A stretch of DNA of 6,204 bases from OMOG01 sp041485845. Its GTDB lineage: Bacteria > Acidobacteriota > Terriglobia > Bryobacterales > Bryobacteraceae. The notes beneath the pieces are model-generated. The model ran no database searches. It had not been told where the DNA came from and was given only the letters and a program-made list of their open reading frames with translations. Below, one piece after another: positions 6,194-6,204 of this stretch. The stretch spans positions 1 through 6,204 of the forward strand of contig JBGPKH010000545.1 in the NCBI GenBank assembly GCA_041485845.1, written 5' to 3'. Position numbers and translations under genes: made by a program. Position 1 is the stretch's first letter; each line of letters opens with the position of its first letter.

Positions 6194-6204
6194 AGCGCTT
6201 GGCG

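Noticed and set aside
1..6204. tRNA, rRNA, CRISPR array, transposase or phage genes
   Set aside because: No cloverleaf-like segment, spaced repeat array, transposase motif or phage gene was seen on either strand.

Overview
The window looks like a piece of a chromosome from an Acidobacteriota bacterium of the Solibacter/Bryobacter type. This is inferred from gene content and protein style, not from a database search. The DNA is GC-rich. It carries an Oar-like TonB-dependent receptor of the kind that is heavily expanded in soil Acidobacteriota, followed by exported sugar-related enzymes that are also common in Planctomycetota and Verrucomicrobiota. I see no RNA gene, CRISPR array, insertion sequence or phage gene.

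Layout: (1) 3-2357, plus strand: the C-terminal 784 residues of an outer-membrane TonB-dependent receptor whose N-terminus lies outside the window. (2) 2358-2432: a short spacer with a strong Shine-Dalgarno sequence directly after the receptor stop, a possible 11-codon ORF and a 7-bp tandem duplication. (3) 2433-3248, plus strand: a secreted DUF1080 / 3-keto-disaccharide hydrolase-like protein. (4) 3249-3320: a convergent spacer with two GC-rich hairpins. (5) 3321-4544, minus strand: an exported amidohydrolase-2 family metal-dependent hydrolase. (6) 4545-4780: a 236-bp divergent control region with a perfect 8-bp inverted repeat. (7) 4781-6094, plus strand: a Gfo/Idh/MocA-family oxidoreductase with a twin-arginine signal. 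(8) 6095-6204: a palindrome-rich tail with a 10-bp tandem repeat and no clear gene.

How the genes may work together: all four proteins appear to act in the outer membrane or periplasm. Gfo/Idh/MocA dehydrogenases and DUF1080 proteins are known partners in redox glycoside cleavage, in which C3 of a sugar is oxidised and the 3-keto-glycoside is then split by a DUF1080 lyase or hydrolase. The receptor could import the glycoside or oligosaccharide, and the amidohydrolase could open a lactone or ester product. This is a hypothesis from co-location and family membership; nothing in the sequence fixes the substrate. Three start sites were moved inward to an ATG with a better ribosome binding site, which also exposes clear export signals.
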